Positions 31,984 through 39,878 of a stretch of DNA of 64,000 nucleotides are shown in pieces; the first letter of the stretch is position 1; the number at the start of each line of letters is the position of its first letter. Made by a program: the position numbers and the translations under genes. The stretch is from positions 124,001 to 188,000 of the forward strand of contig PMSN01000025.1 in assembly GCA_003167555.1 (NCBI GenBank), written 5' to 3'. Source of the DNA: Spartobacteria bacterium. Its GTDB lineage: Bacteria; Verrucomicrobiota; Verrucomicrobiia; Chthoniobacterales; UBA10450. The notes beneath the pieces were generated by a model. That model searched no databases. It was not told the DNA's origin and saw only the letters and a list, made by a program, of their open reading frames with translations.

Positions 31984-32886
31984 CTACTGCTTTTTCGCGG
32001 GCAACGGTTCCTTGCTCTTAAGAATCTCCGCCTCGGGCGTGAGCGTATTGCCCTTGCCGCTGAAGAGGATGCGGCTCGGCTTCTCGGCGAGCGACTGGGT
32101 GAGTGCCTTAGCGTGAGTGCTGACCACCTTCAGGTTCAACAAAATCACGCGCAGCTCTTTCATCTGATCCTGGAGCTGCTTGTCGGTGTTGCCGACGAAT
32201 TTGCCGGCACTCTCGAACAAGGTGTTCGCATTTTTTTCCACGTCATCGAGGCCTTTGATGATGCGTTGCAGTTCCTCGAGGTCCGTTTTTGCGGTATCGA
32301 TGAGCGGCGGGATCTTCGGCATGAATTCGTCGAGGCCGGTGCGGACGGTTGTAATGGTGCCGTCCAGATTGGTGACGGTGCGGCTAAGCGTGTCGATCAG
32401 TTTGTTCGCGTTGTCGACCAACGGCCCGGCCGCCGCGGCGATCTGCTGGATTCCGTAAGCCGGGTGCCCTTCGACGACAGCATTGTTCGCCAGCGTCTCA
32501 CCACCCGGGGTGCCGGCTGACAGGGCGACGAACATCGGCGCGAGTAACGTATCCGAGCTTAACGTCGCGATAACATCGGCGGGCAAGGGCGGAATATCGT
32601 CCGCAAGACTGACCGTGACCCGCACGGCATTTCTCTTGTTCGTAGCGGATTCGCGCTGGTCGCGGCTCAGATGCCGCATCGCGATAACCCGTCCGGCCGG
32701 CGCGCCGGCGTAGCGCACTTCGGAATGGAGCTTAACGCCGGTGACATCTTCGAAATCGATCTGCAACGTGCGCGTCGGCTTTTTCAATCGGAAACCGGAC
32801 AGCGCCATGGTGAGCGCAGCGAGCAAGACCACGCTGCAAGCGATCACGGACAACGCGACGACGTAATCGGAGAAGTTTTTTTTCAT
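31984..32886 (-). CDS. mlaD: MCE-domain substrate-binding protein of an Mla-type lipid transporter
   Basis: 300 residues: one N-terminal membrane anchor (VVALSVIACSVVLLAALTMAL), a single MCE domain (about 38-125: IDFEDVTGVKLHSEVRYAGAPAG) and a long C-terminal helical part that probably forms a tube or stalk. MCE proteins carry phospholipids between the outer and inner membranes. It is the last gene of an mlaE-mlaF-mlaD operon with overlapping ends (ATGA with mlaF). Symbol by analogy. The direction of transport is not known. Confidence 0.88.
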   Translation of the reverse strand: MKKNFSDYVVALSVIACSVVLLAALTMALSGFRLKKPTRTLQIDFEDVTGVKLHSEVRYAGAPAGRVIAMRHLSRDQRESATNKRNAVRVTVSLADDIPPLPADVIATLSSDTLLAPMFVALSAGTPGGETLANNAVVEGHPAYGIQQIAAAAGPLVDNANKLIDTLSRTVTNLDGTITTVRTGLDEFMPKIPPLIDTAKTDLEELQRIIKGLDDVEKNANTLFESAGKFVGNTDKQLQDQMKELRVILLNLKVVSTHAKALTQSLAEKPSRILFSGKGNTLTPEAEILKSKEPLPAKKQ

Positions 32887-33737
32887 GGCATTTTGAGGTT
32901 AAAGCGCCGGCGCGCCGAAACCAGCGGGCGCGCTTTCACGTGCGGGTGATTTTCGTGATCGTCCTGGGAAAGGTTCAGGGGCATGGGGCCGTCGGCTTCG
33001 CCATTGATGAATTGTTGCACTTCAGGATCGGGGTGGGTCCTGATTTCGTCGGGAGTACCTTGCGCGAGAATCTTGCCGCGTCCGAGCATAATCATGCGGG
33101 TCGCGATCCGGAACGCGCTCGTCATGTCATGGGTAACGACGACGGCGGTCATGCCTGCGTCCTTCGTCAGCTCGAGCGTGAGCCTGTCCACGACCGCGGT
33201 CATGATCGGGTCGAGGCCGGAAGTCGGCTCGTCGCTGAAGAGCAACTCGGGATCGAGCGCGAGGGCGCGCGCCAGACCGACGCGTTTCCGCATGCCGCCG
33301 CTGATCTCGGCGGGCTTGAGATCGTTGAAGCCGCTCAGCCCGACCATCTGCAATTTCCGGGTCACGGTCTCCTGAATTTCATCAACCGACAGGTCGGTGT
33401 GCTGCAACAACGGCAGCGCCACATTTTCGCCGACGGTGAGCGACGCGAGGAGCGCGCCGGATTGAAACAACATCCCGAAACGGCGCCGGATATCTTCGAT
33501 CTGGCGATCGTTCATCGCCGTGATCTCGTCCCCGAAGATTTTCACCGAGCCGGCGCTCGGTTTCATGACGCCAATGATGTGACGGAGCAGGGTGCTCTTG
33601 CCGCAACCGCTGCCGCCCATGATCACGAGCGTCTCGCCGCGATGAATGGTGAAAGAAAGATCGTCGATCACGGTCCGGTCTCCGAATTTCCGGACGAGAT
33701 TGTTCACTTCGACGACGGGCTCTGTTGTCAGATTCAT
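32883..33737 (-). CDS. mlaF: ABC transporter ATPase, MlaF type
   Basis: 284 residues. Walker A is GGSGCGKSTLL, the signature is ISGGMRKRVGLARAL, and Walker B is LLFSDEPTSGLDP. The GGMRKR form of the signature is typical of MlaF/Ttg2A ATPases. I start at the ATG at 33737 (MNLTTEPVVEVNNLV), which overlaps the permease stop by one base (TAATG). A much longer upstream frame is just the shadow of the permease gene. It powers lipid transport with the neighbouring MlaE permease and MCE protein. Confidence 0.93.
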   Translation of the reverse strand: MNLTTEPVVEVNNLVRKFGDRTVIDDLSFTIHRGETLVIMGGSGCGKSTLLRHIIGVMKPSAGSVKIFGDEITAMNDRQIEDIRRRFGMLFQSGALLASLTVGENVALPLLQHTDLSVDEIQETVTRKLQMVGLSGFNDLKPAEISGGMRKRVGLARALALDPELLFSDEPTSGLDPIMTAVVDRLTLELTKDAGMTAVVVTHDMTSAFRIATRMIMLGRGKILAQGTPDEIRTHPDPEVQQFINGEADGPMPLNLSQDDHENHPHVKARPLVSARRRFNLKMP

Positions 33738-34474
33738 TAGTTGAAAAAGAAGAGCGCCGTGAGGATCGCGTTCGCCACGAGCATGGCAAGGAGCGATTGG
33801 ACGACCGCGGACGTGGTCGCCTGGCCGACACCTTCCGCGCCGCCTTCCACGTGCAGGCCGGCGTTGCACGCGATCGTGATGATGAGCCACGCGAAGACTG
33901 CACTTTTGATGATGCCGGAATACAGATCCCACGTGTCGGCGCTTTGGAGCGCGCGCAGGATGAAACCGGCCGTGGTCACATCGAGCGTGAAGTAGCAGAT
34001 GGCCCAGCCGCCGAAAACGCCGATGTAATTTCCGAGGACGGTCAGTGCCGGCAACATGATCAACATGGCAATGAATCGCGGAACGATCAGGTAGCTGATC
34101 GGGTTGATCGCCATCACTTCGAGCGCCTCGATTTCCTCGGAGACTTTCATGGTGCCTAATTCGGCCGCGACCGCGGACCCGCTCCGGCCGATGACGATCA
34201 CCGCGATAAGCACGGGGCCCATCTCGCGCAACAGCGTGACCATCACCAGATCGGGCACGTAAATTTCCGCGCCGAGTTGTTGGAGCGAATGCGCGGCCTG
34301 CATCGCGAGGGTCACGCCGATGCTGAACGCGGTCAGCGCCACCATCGGCGTCGCGCGCACCCCGATGAAGACCATCTGCCGGAAGATTGGCGATATCTTG
34401 AAAAGCTGGCCCTTAAACGGAGCGACCAGAACCCAGTAGAGCAGGCTAGCGTTGAGTCGGAGAAAATTTTTCAA
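33737..34474 (-). CDS. mlaE: ABC transporter permease, MlaE type
   Basis: 245 residues with five to six membrane helices and the conserved MlaE core: GVTLAMQAAHSLQQLGAEIY, LREMGPVLIAVIVIGRSGSAVAAELGTM with the coupling-helix Glu region, and EEIEALEVMAINPISYLIVPRF. It is the first gene of the mlaEFD operon. Upstream, at 34475-34533, is a short gap before the end of a truncated cupin gene on the same strand. Confidence 0.93.
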   Translation of the reverse strand: MKNFLRLNASLLYWVLVAPFKGQLFKISPIFRQMVFIGVRATPMVALTAFSIGVTLAMQAAHSLQQLGAEIYVPDLVMVTLLREMGPVLIAVIVIGRSGSAVAAELGTMKVSEEIEALEVMAINPISYLIVPRFIAMLIMLPALTVLGNYIGVFGGWAICYFTLDVTTAGFILRALQSADTWDLYSGIIKSAVFAWLIITIACNAGLHVEGGAEGVGQATTSAVVQSLLAMLVANAILTALFFFN

Positions 34475-34533
34475 AGCGCGGCCGCAAGGTTATCACCCCA
34501 CCGTCCGCGCTTTCCAGCCTAGAAACGGGCCGG

Positions 34534-34767
34534 TTACTTAGCCGCGTAATGCTCCGCGCCGAGGAAGTGGAGGGAGACGGACGGCTCGTCGCCGACAACC
34601 CAACTGTCGTGGCCGGGACCGATATAGAAGAGATCGCCGGGTTTCATTTCGTAATAACGGCCGTCGTTCATCCGGCAGGCGGCTGAGCCGGAAATAACGA
34701 GGCCGATGTGCTCCACGTCGCACGAGGTCGCGCCGGTCGCCGACTGCACCGGTAAAGTCGACGGCAC
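34534..34767 (-). pseudogene. N-terminally truncated cupin-domain protein
   Basis: 77 residues, GTG start at best. The cupin barrel is visible (EHIGLVISGSAACRMNDGRY, MKPGDLFYIGPGHDSWVVGD) and complete to its C-terminus, but members of this family normally have about 50 more residues before EHIG. The 5' end stops 10 bases from palindrome C (34778-34798), suggesting that repeat-associated rearrangement removed the start. It could still make a minimal cupin. Function unknown. Confidence 0.6.
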
Positions 34768-34777
34768 TCGCGTTCGC

Positions 34778-34798
34778 CTATACGTGATTCACGTATAG
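34778..34798. repeat. Palindrome C, copy 2
   Basis: CTATACGTGA-T-TCACGTATAG, perfect 10-bp arms with a single centre base. The centre base is the complement of that in copy 1, so the two copies are reverse complements of each other. Confidence 0.85.
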
Positions 34799-34837
34799 GA
34801 CTGATCAACGCAACCTCTTCTTCATCCTCGAGTATGC

Positions 34838-34856
34838 ATCGTAAGCCGCTTACGAT
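34838..34856. repeat. Palindrome B, additional copy
   Basis: ATCGTAAGC-C-GCTTACGAT, perfect, followed 36 bases later by a palindrome A-like element (34893-34917, ACTCGACTGG with CCACTCGAGT, one mismatch). Confidence 0.85.
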
Positions 34857-34892
34857 AGACAATGCCATCGCGCACTCGCTAGCCCGCCTTGC

Positions 34893-34917
34893 ACTCGACT
34901 GGCTTAACCACTCGAGT
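34893..34917. repeat. Diverged palindrome A
   Basis: ACTCGACTGG and CCACTCGAGT around a CTTAA centre, one mismatch in ten. Close to the version at 31290-31314. Confidence 0.7.
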
Positions 34918-35092
34918 TTTGAATGCGCGCTCAGCCTTCCGGGCGGATCACGAGAGCCGCCAAGAGATCGGATCGGATTCAACCCCGAGCGATCCGGGGC
35001 GAACCGATCTGAGAGAATCGAAAGTGAGAGGTTCGGGAGCTTTACCTACGAAGACGCGCTAACCAAGGCTTCCGGTCCCACTCGCCTCGCGA

Positions 35093-35272
35093 CTATTTTC
35101 CGAATACTTTTTTCACGTCGCCTATTTTCTTTTGCACTTTGCCAGCGACCTTTTCGTCGGTCCCGCGATCCCTTAAGTTAGGATTACCGATTGCTTTCCC
35201 GGCCTCTTCTTTGACTTTGCCTTTGGCTTCGCGCAGACCGCCTTTGATCTTATCTTTTGTGCTCGATCTCAT
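35093..35272 (-). CDS. CsbD-family stress-response protein
   Basis: 59 residues, very hydrophilic, beginning MRSSTKDKIKGGLREAKGKV and continuing KEEAGKAIGNPNLRDRGTDE, the signature layout of CsbD proteins. These are small, abundant general-stress proteins of unknown mechanism. The open frame runs much further upstream, but that part is repeat-like DNA. I start at the ATG that opens the conserved domain. Not in an obvious operon. Confidence 0.88.
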   Translation of the reverse strand: MRSSTKDKIKGGLREAKGKVKEEAGKAIGNPNLRDRGTDEKVAGKVQKKIGDVKKVFGK

Positions 35273-35380
35273 ACATCTGATTCGCTGCGGGCAGCGTGTC
35301 CGAGCGGGTATTTCGGCGAACGGGAGATAACGCACGCCTTCGGATCGGGACAGAAAGGTCCCTCCCACATTGGCGGCTAG

Positions 35381-35408
35381 AGCAGCCCGCGCCACGGAAT
35401 ACCGGCGA
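35381..35408. repeat. 28-bp duplicate of the 3' end of the 35584-35985 gene
   Basis: Identical to 35588-35615 (agcagcccgcgccacggaat, then accggcga). Read on the minus strand it encodes AGIPWRGLL and a stop, like the end of the neighbouring gene, with only weak similarity further upstream. Confidence 0.8.
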
Positions 35409-35520
35409 ATCCCGCGGCAAGAAACGACTAGCGTTTCGCAATTCGCGATCAGCCAGACCGGTGCCGTCCGACCAGCGTTAAGGCGGCAATCCAGGAAACG
35501 AGAAAGTTTGTTTGCATCGG

Positions 35521-35552
35521 CGACCCGGCAGAAATGCCGGGTCGTTGTTTTC
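35521..35552 (+). terminator. Rho-independent terminator-like hairpin
   Basis: CGACCCGGCA-GAAA-TGCCGGGTCG is a perfect 10-bp stem with a tetraloop, followed by TTGTTTTC on the plus strand. There is no plus-strand gene just upstream, so it may serve antisense transcription or act as part of a repeat. Confidence 0.55.
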
Positions 35553-35583
35553 TTAACAGCGCTTGTGCGGCGACGAAGTGCCG

Positions 35584-35985
35584 CTACAGCAGCCCGCGCC
35601 ACGGAATACCGGCGAGCATCACAAGCAGCGAAATCGTGTAGGCGATGGCCGCGCCCCGGTATTTCATTTGATCGGTGCGGCCTTTGCGCGACAAAGCTCC
35701 TCCGACGTGCGCGCAAATGACCGCCAGAACCATGAGCATGGTGTGGCTGGCCAGCGCGCTGCGCAAGGCGGGGCTTGCACCGAAATAGAGCAGCAGACCG
35801 ATGAGCAATTCGATATCCATCGCGATGACAAAGATGACGCTGAACCGTCGAAGGTTTGTGCTTGCCGGTTTTGTCCCGCTCCAACCGGAGAACGCGACGA
35901 CGATCGCTACAACCGCAGCAACGAGAACAACCCAACGAAACAAGCCGTGAAAGCCGAGCAGATGAGGATAGAGATTTTGCAGCAT
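35584..35985 (-). CDS. Four-helix membrane protein of the cytochrome-b-like hypothetical family
   Basis: 133 residues with four membrane helices: LYPHLLGFHGLFRWVVLVAA, VIFVIAMDIELLIGLLLYFG, HTMLMVLAVICAHVGGA and AIAYTISLLVMLAGIPW. The His near the start of helices 1 and 3 and the iPW ending match a family often labelled cytochrome b, but haem binding is unproven. I start at the ATG at 35985 (MLQNLYPHLL). The 3' end carries the 28-bp sequence duplicated downstream. Confidence 0.75.
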   Translation of the reverse strand: MLQNLYPHLLGFHGLFRWVVLVAAVVAIVVAFSGWSGTKPASTNLRRFSVIFVIAMDIELLIGLLLYFGASPALRSALASHTMLMVLAVICAHVGGALSRKGRTDQMKYRGAAIAYTISLLVMLAGIPWRGLL

Positions 35986-36093
35986 CCGCGAAGTGTCTCG
36001 AATCGCCGCTTTCAAGTCGAGCCTCTCTTCTCGATCACCAGCTTCTTTGCGCGGCTGTGTTAGTTTGGGTTGCTGACAAAACTGGGAGGGAAC

Positions 36094-36669
36094 ATGAAAG
36101 ACCCAATCGTGCTGTTTCAAGACTGGCTCCAGGAAGCGGTGGATGCCGGGTTGAAAGATCCGACGGCCATGACGGTCGCCACCGTGGATGTCGATGGCCA
36201 TCCGGACGCGCGCATGCTTCTGCTCAAGGGCTGCGACGAGCGCGGGTTTGTTTTCTTCACGAACATGGAAAGCCCGAAGGCCCGGGCGTTGCGGAATGAT
36301 TCGCGCGGGGCGCTCTGCTTTTTCTGGACGCAGCTCGACCGGCAGGTGCGCATCCGCGGTCGCGCGGCAATCGTGAGCGACGAGGAGGCTGATGCGTATT
36401 TCGCGACGCGGCCGCGTTTGAGCCAGATCAGCGCATGGGCGTCAAAGCAATCGCGAACGATGCAGGGCTATTTCGAATTGGAGGCGGAAGTCGCGAAGGC
36501 GGCGATCCGGTTCGGAATTGGTCAGGTGCCGCGCCCGCCGTTCTGGTCGGGCTTCCGCCTCGTGCCCGAGCGAATTGAGTTTTGGACAGGAAAACCTTAC
36601 CGCCGCCATCAGCGCATTCTATATACGCGCACGGCTGACGGCTGGGAGAAGCAGTGGCTCTATCCGTAG
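36094..36669 (+). CDS. pdxH: Pyridoxamine 5'-phosphate oxidase
   Basis: 191 residues. Oxidises pyridoxine or pyridoxamine phosphate to pyridoxal phosphate with FMN, in the cytoplasm. The FMN-binding segment (ARMLLLKGCDERGFVFFTNMES and FFWTQLDRQVRIRGRA) and the C-terminal signature FWSGFRLVPERIEFW then RRHQRILYTR are intact. The start at 36094 has a GGAGG six bases upstream. An in-frame ATG 24 bases earlier is less likely. Stand-alone gene with a divergent membrane-protein gene upstream. Confidence 0.95.
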   Translation: MKDPIVLFQDWLQEAVDAGLKDPTAMTVATVDVDGHPDARMLLLKGCDERGFVFFTNMESPKARALRNDSRGALCFFWTQLDRQVRIRGRAAIVSDEEADAYFATRPRLSQISAWASKQSRTMQGYFELEAEVAKAAIRFGIGQVPRPPFWSGFRLVPERIEFWTGKPYRRHQRILYTRTADGWEKQWLYP

Positions 36670-36785
36670 CTGTTCGCGGCGAACCGCGCTGCATCGCGAC
36701 GCGAGCAAAATCCGCCTCACATTTGGCAAGCGATGGTGAGCGCAACTCCGCCGGGCGCGGAATCCTTGGTGAGGAGGTAATTCAG

Positions 36786-37094
36786 ATGAACAACGAATCG
36801 CTTGTGTGTTCGAACAAAGAAATCGTGAGTGCGGAAAATAAATGGGCAGCGTTCCTCAGCATTATCGTGCCGGGACTGGGCCAGATTTACAAAGGCCATG
36901 CCGCCGCCGGATTGCTCTGGCTGTTTCTGGGAATGCCCATCGCGGTGTGGGCGGGGATTCTGCTTGGTCTGGCCACCGCCGGCCTGGGCTTGCTCTTCCC
37001 GTTGCTGTGCTGGGCCGGAGTGGCGGTTGACGCCTACTACGAGAAAGACCTGCGGATTCATCATTGGTTTCCGCCTCGTGATTGCCAGGCCTAG
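36786..37094 (+). CDS. Small TM2-like membrane protein
   Basis: 102 residues with two membrane helices: AAFLSIIVPGLGQIYKGHAAAG, in the PGxGQxYxG pattern typical of TM2/DUF5683-like small proteins, and LGMPIAVWAGILLGLATAGLGLLFPLLCW. The C-terminus is polar (YYEKDLRIHHWF). A strong GAGGAGGT ribosome-binding site precedes the ATG. Function unknown. It probably sits in the inner membrane. Confidence 0.75.
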   Translation: MNNESLVCSNKEIVSAENKWAAFLSIIVPGLGQIYKGHAAAGLLWLFLGMPIAVWAGILLGLATAGLGLLFPLLCWAGVAVDAYYEKDLRIHHWFPPRDCQA

Positions 37095-37127
37095 CCGGCG
37101 GCGTTATCGGGAAAATTCCTGGCTGCG

Positions 37128-38591
37128 TTAAAGCGGGGAAAGTTTCGCGCTCGCCAGGTTGGACTCGGGCCTGAGCGGATTCCGCGACGACAAGAACTTG
37201 TGAATGCCGGCGGCGGCCTTGCGACTATCGCGCACGGCGCGCACGACCAAATCCGGGCCGCGCACAAGGTCGCCGCCTGCGAACACGCCGGGCACGCTGG
37301 TCATTTGGTTGGGATCGACGATGACGCCTCCCCATTTGTTGACGGCGATCTCGTCCGAATTACCGGCGGCAAAAATCGGCACCGCATCGAAACCGTAAGC
37401 GACCAGAACCACATCGACTGGCACGGTGAGTTCGGAATCAGGGATCGGCCGCGGCTTGCGCCGCCCTTTCGCATCCGGTTCTCCCAGCTCCATCCGCACG
37501 CAACGCGCCTCCGCCACCTGACCGGCTCCGTTGCCTGAGAGTGCAATCGGATTTGTGAGAAACATGAAGCGCGCGCCTTCCTCGACGGCGTTGGCATATT
37601 CCCGCCGGCTGCCGGGCATGTTCTCGAGATCACGCCGATAGATGCAGATCGTTTCGCGCGCTCCGGAGCGAATCGCCGTGCGCAAACAATCCATCGCGGT
37701 ATCGCCTCCGCCAAACACGACAACACGTTTCCCCGCCACCTCGATCGGTGAATGTTCCGATGCTGCGTCGAGATTCTTTTGAATCAGAAACGGCAGCGCA
37801 TGAAAAACCCCGCGCAATTCGGGGCCGGGGACCTCCAGCGGCTTCGGCTTCTGCGCGCCGATGGCGAGATAGACCGCATCGAACTGCGCGCGCAAGTTCG
37901 ACAACGAAACGTCGCGCCCAACTTTGATACCGCGCCGGAACGTGACGCCGCGCCGGCGCAAGAGATCGAGCCGTCGCTCGACGATTCGCTTCTCGAGTTT
38001 AAACGACGGAATGCCATTGACCAGGAGACCGCCGGCGCGGTTTTGCGATTCAAAAATGGTGACGGCGTAACCGAGCTTTGCCAATTCATCGGCACACGTC
38101 ATTCCGCCCGGTCCACTCCCGACTACCGCGATCTTCAATCCATTCGGCGGGGCGACGGCCGCATCAACCTCGTGGTGGGCGAACGCGGATTCATTAATGA
38201 ACTTTTCAATCGCGCCGATTGAAACCGGATCCGAGCGCGCGTTCAACGTGCAGGCGCCTTCACACAAACGTTCCTGCGGACAAACCCGGCTGCAAATCTC
38301 GGGCATGTTGCTCGTGGAACGCGAGAGCTCCGCCGCTTCGAGGAAGCGGCCGTCCGTTACCAGGCCGAGCCATTCGGGAATCCGATTGCCGAGAGGACAT
38401 GTCTTGACGCAAGGAGGATCAGGACAGTTGATGCAGCGGCTGGCTTGCGCGCGCGCGGTCGCTTCGTCAAACAAGCCGTAGATCTCGTCGAAGTCGCAGA
38501 TGCGTTCGGCGACGGCGCGTTTCGGCGGCGACTCCCGCGCGATATAACGCCAGTTGTGTTTCGCCGGCCAACTAGCTTTCGTCGTCTCCAT
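37128..38591 (-). CDS. gltD: Glutamate synthase small subunit-like NAD(P)H oxidoreductase
   Basis: 487 residues. The N-terminal domain holds two 4Fe-4S-type Cys clusters (CINCPDPPCVKTCPLG near 53-68 and CSRVCPQERLCEGAC near 99-113). It is followed by an FAD fold (VVGSGPGGMTCA), an NADPH fold (VVFGGGDTAMDCLR) and the C-terminal FAGGDLVRGPDLVV. In glutamate synthase this subunit feeds electrons from NADPH to the large subunit. No gltB is in the window, so it could be a stand-alone GltD homologue (for example a dehydrogenase partner). Symbol by homology. Confidence 0.88.
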   Translation of the reverse strand: METTKASWPAKHNWRYIARESPPKRAVAERICDFDEIYGLFDEATARAQASRCINCPDPPCVKTCPLGNRIPEWLGLVTDGRFLEAAELSRSTSNMPEICSRVCPQERLCEGACTLNARSDPVSIGAIEKFINESAFAHHEVDAAVAPPNGLKIAVVGSGPGGMTCADELAKLGYAVTIFESQNRAGGLLVNGIPSFKLEKRIVERRLDLLRRRGVTFRRGIKVGRDVSLSNLRAQFDAVYLAIGAQKPKPLEVPGPELRGVFHALPFLIQKNLDAASEHSPIEVAGKRVVVFGGGDTAMDCLRTAIRSGARETICIYRRDLENMPGSRREYANAVEEGARFMFLTNPIALSGNGAGQVAEARCVRMELGEPDAKGRRKPRPIPDSELTVPVDVVLVAYGFDAVPIFAAGNSDEIAVNKWGGVIVDPNQMTSVPGVFAGGDLVRGPDLVVRAVRDSRKAAAGIHKFLSSRNPLRPESNLASAKLSPL

Positions 38592-38681
38592 GCTGCTTTC
38601 CTTGGAACCTATAGTCGCACAACTGACGCCAGGGCCTGCGCATCAGTTGCGAAACTATGCGCATTTATTGCCACGCGCCGT

Positions 38682-39764
38682 CTATCCCTGTTTGTCTTTA
38701 AGGATGGATTTCGACAGCTCATTCGTGAGCACGGCGCGGAATTTCTCGGGCTCTTCCAATTGCGGCCAGTGGCCCGAATTTTCGAACCAGATCAGATGTT
38801 TGCCTTTTGGTGCATCGAGGCTATCGAAATACCGTTCCGCCAGCGCGGCGGAAGCCGTTACAGTGCGATCGCGCCTGCCGAGAAAAAAATAAACCGGCAC
38901 ATCGAGTTTGGGCGCTTGCTGGAGTAAGTCGGTCCGGTAGAAAACCTCCTGCCAGAGGTGCGAAAAGGAAAAGCGCATTCCGAGGGCGAGGCGCAACAGG
39001 TCGCTCCATGAATACGCGGGAGAAGCGAGGGCCAACCACGCGAACTTCCATGGACTGATCTCTGAATAGCCCGCGTCGCGGAATTGATGAACCCACCCTT
39101 TCATTGTGCGGTAGTCCGCGAAATTATTGTAAGGCGGCTCGCCCATCCGCCGAAGCTCTGCCCCGGCTTTTTCGTTTCCCTGCTTCGCCGCCGTCTCGAG
39201 CGCGAAGCGATACATCATTCGTTCCGATTCGGGCGGATCGACGGCCTGGCTGATCCCCACGTACGCCTCAAACAATTCGGGATACCTCGCCACAGTGAGC
39301 GCGCCAACGATCGATCCCCAGGAATGCGCAACGAGAATCAACTTCGATCGGCCAAACCGTTGCAAGAGAAGCTGCGTGAGCTGATGCGTGTCCGCGACGA
39401 ATTGCTCGATCGTCATGGAGTTCTCCGGAATCGAAGCGGAATAAGATTTTCCCGCGCCGCGCTGATCCCACTGCACAACGACCAACTTTTTTTCGAGCGC
39501 CGCGTTCACATGCGAAAACGGCATCTCGGGGAAGCCGGGCCCGCTGTGCAGAAAAAGCAGGATTGGGTTCGCGCGATTGTCCCCGCGAATTTGAATCCAT
39601 TGCTCAATGCCGCCGAGCCGGATTTTCTCAAGTGAAGCGATCCCAGAGCGAGAAACGATCCTGATTTGGTCGGCGGTCTTGCGCTGAAGAAGGAGGCGCA
39701 ATGAGCCCAATCCGATTACGCAAACAACTAACCCGCCGCTAATTCGCAGGAGTCGTGATTTCAC
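38682..39764 (-). CDS. Membrane-anchored alpha/beta hydrolase (prolyl aminopeptidase-like)
   Basis: 360 residues. An N-terminal hydrophobic anchor (ISGGLVVCVIGLGSLRLLL) precedes an alpha/beta-hydrolase fold: oxyanion HSGPGFPEMPF, nucleophile Ser in AHSWGS near 146, WDQRGAGKS near 100, Asp in GRRDRTVTA and His in NSGHWPQLEEP. The HGGPG-like motif and WDQRGxGxS favour the proline iminopeptidase subgroup, but the substrate is unknown. Monocistronic. Confidence 0.85.
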   Translation of the reverse strand: MKSRLLRISGGLVVCVIGLGSLRLLLQRKTADQIRIVSRSGIASLEKIRLGGIEQWIQIRGDNRANPILLFLHSGPGFPEMPFSHVNAALEKKLVVVQWDQRGAGKSYSASIPENSMTIEQFVADTHQLTQLLLQRFGRSKLILVAHSWGSIVGALTVARYPELFEAYVGISQAVDPPESERMMYRFALETAAKQGNEKAGAELRRMGEPPYNNFADYRTMKGWVHQFRDAGYSEISPWKFAWLALASPAYSWSDLLRLALGMRFSFSHLWQEVFYRTDLLQQAPKLDVPVYFFLGRRDRTVTASAALAERYFDSLDAPKGKHLIWFENSGHWPQLEEPEKFRAVLTNELSKSILKDKQG

Positions 39765-39878
39765 CGATTTACAGGCTTGTTGTAAGCGAGAGAGTCTTTG
39801 ATGTGCCCCCCATCAAGCTTCATCCGGCACACAGGATCCTTTACAGTCCTTTTGTCCGCACTCATATCTTCTGCGATC

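Larger units (their letters stand above)
34768..35092. other. 325-base region with three palindromic repeats
   Basis: Contains palindrome C, palindrome B and a diverged palindrome A, in an order opposite to the 31-kb copies. The rest (34920-35090) shows no gene that I can support. Confidence 0.6.
35273..35583. other. 311-base gap with a duplicated gene tail and a terminator-like hairpin
   Basis: 28 bases at 35381-35408 are identical to 35588-35615, which are the last codons (IPWRGLL) of the next minus-strand gene. The stop TAG is also shared. A strong hairpin lies at 35521-35544. No gene is seen. Confidence 0.6.

Noticed and set aside
35273-35935. Long upstream extension of the CsbD reading frame
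   Set aside because: Only the last 59 codons match the CsbD family. The rest overlaps a membrane-protein gene and repeats.
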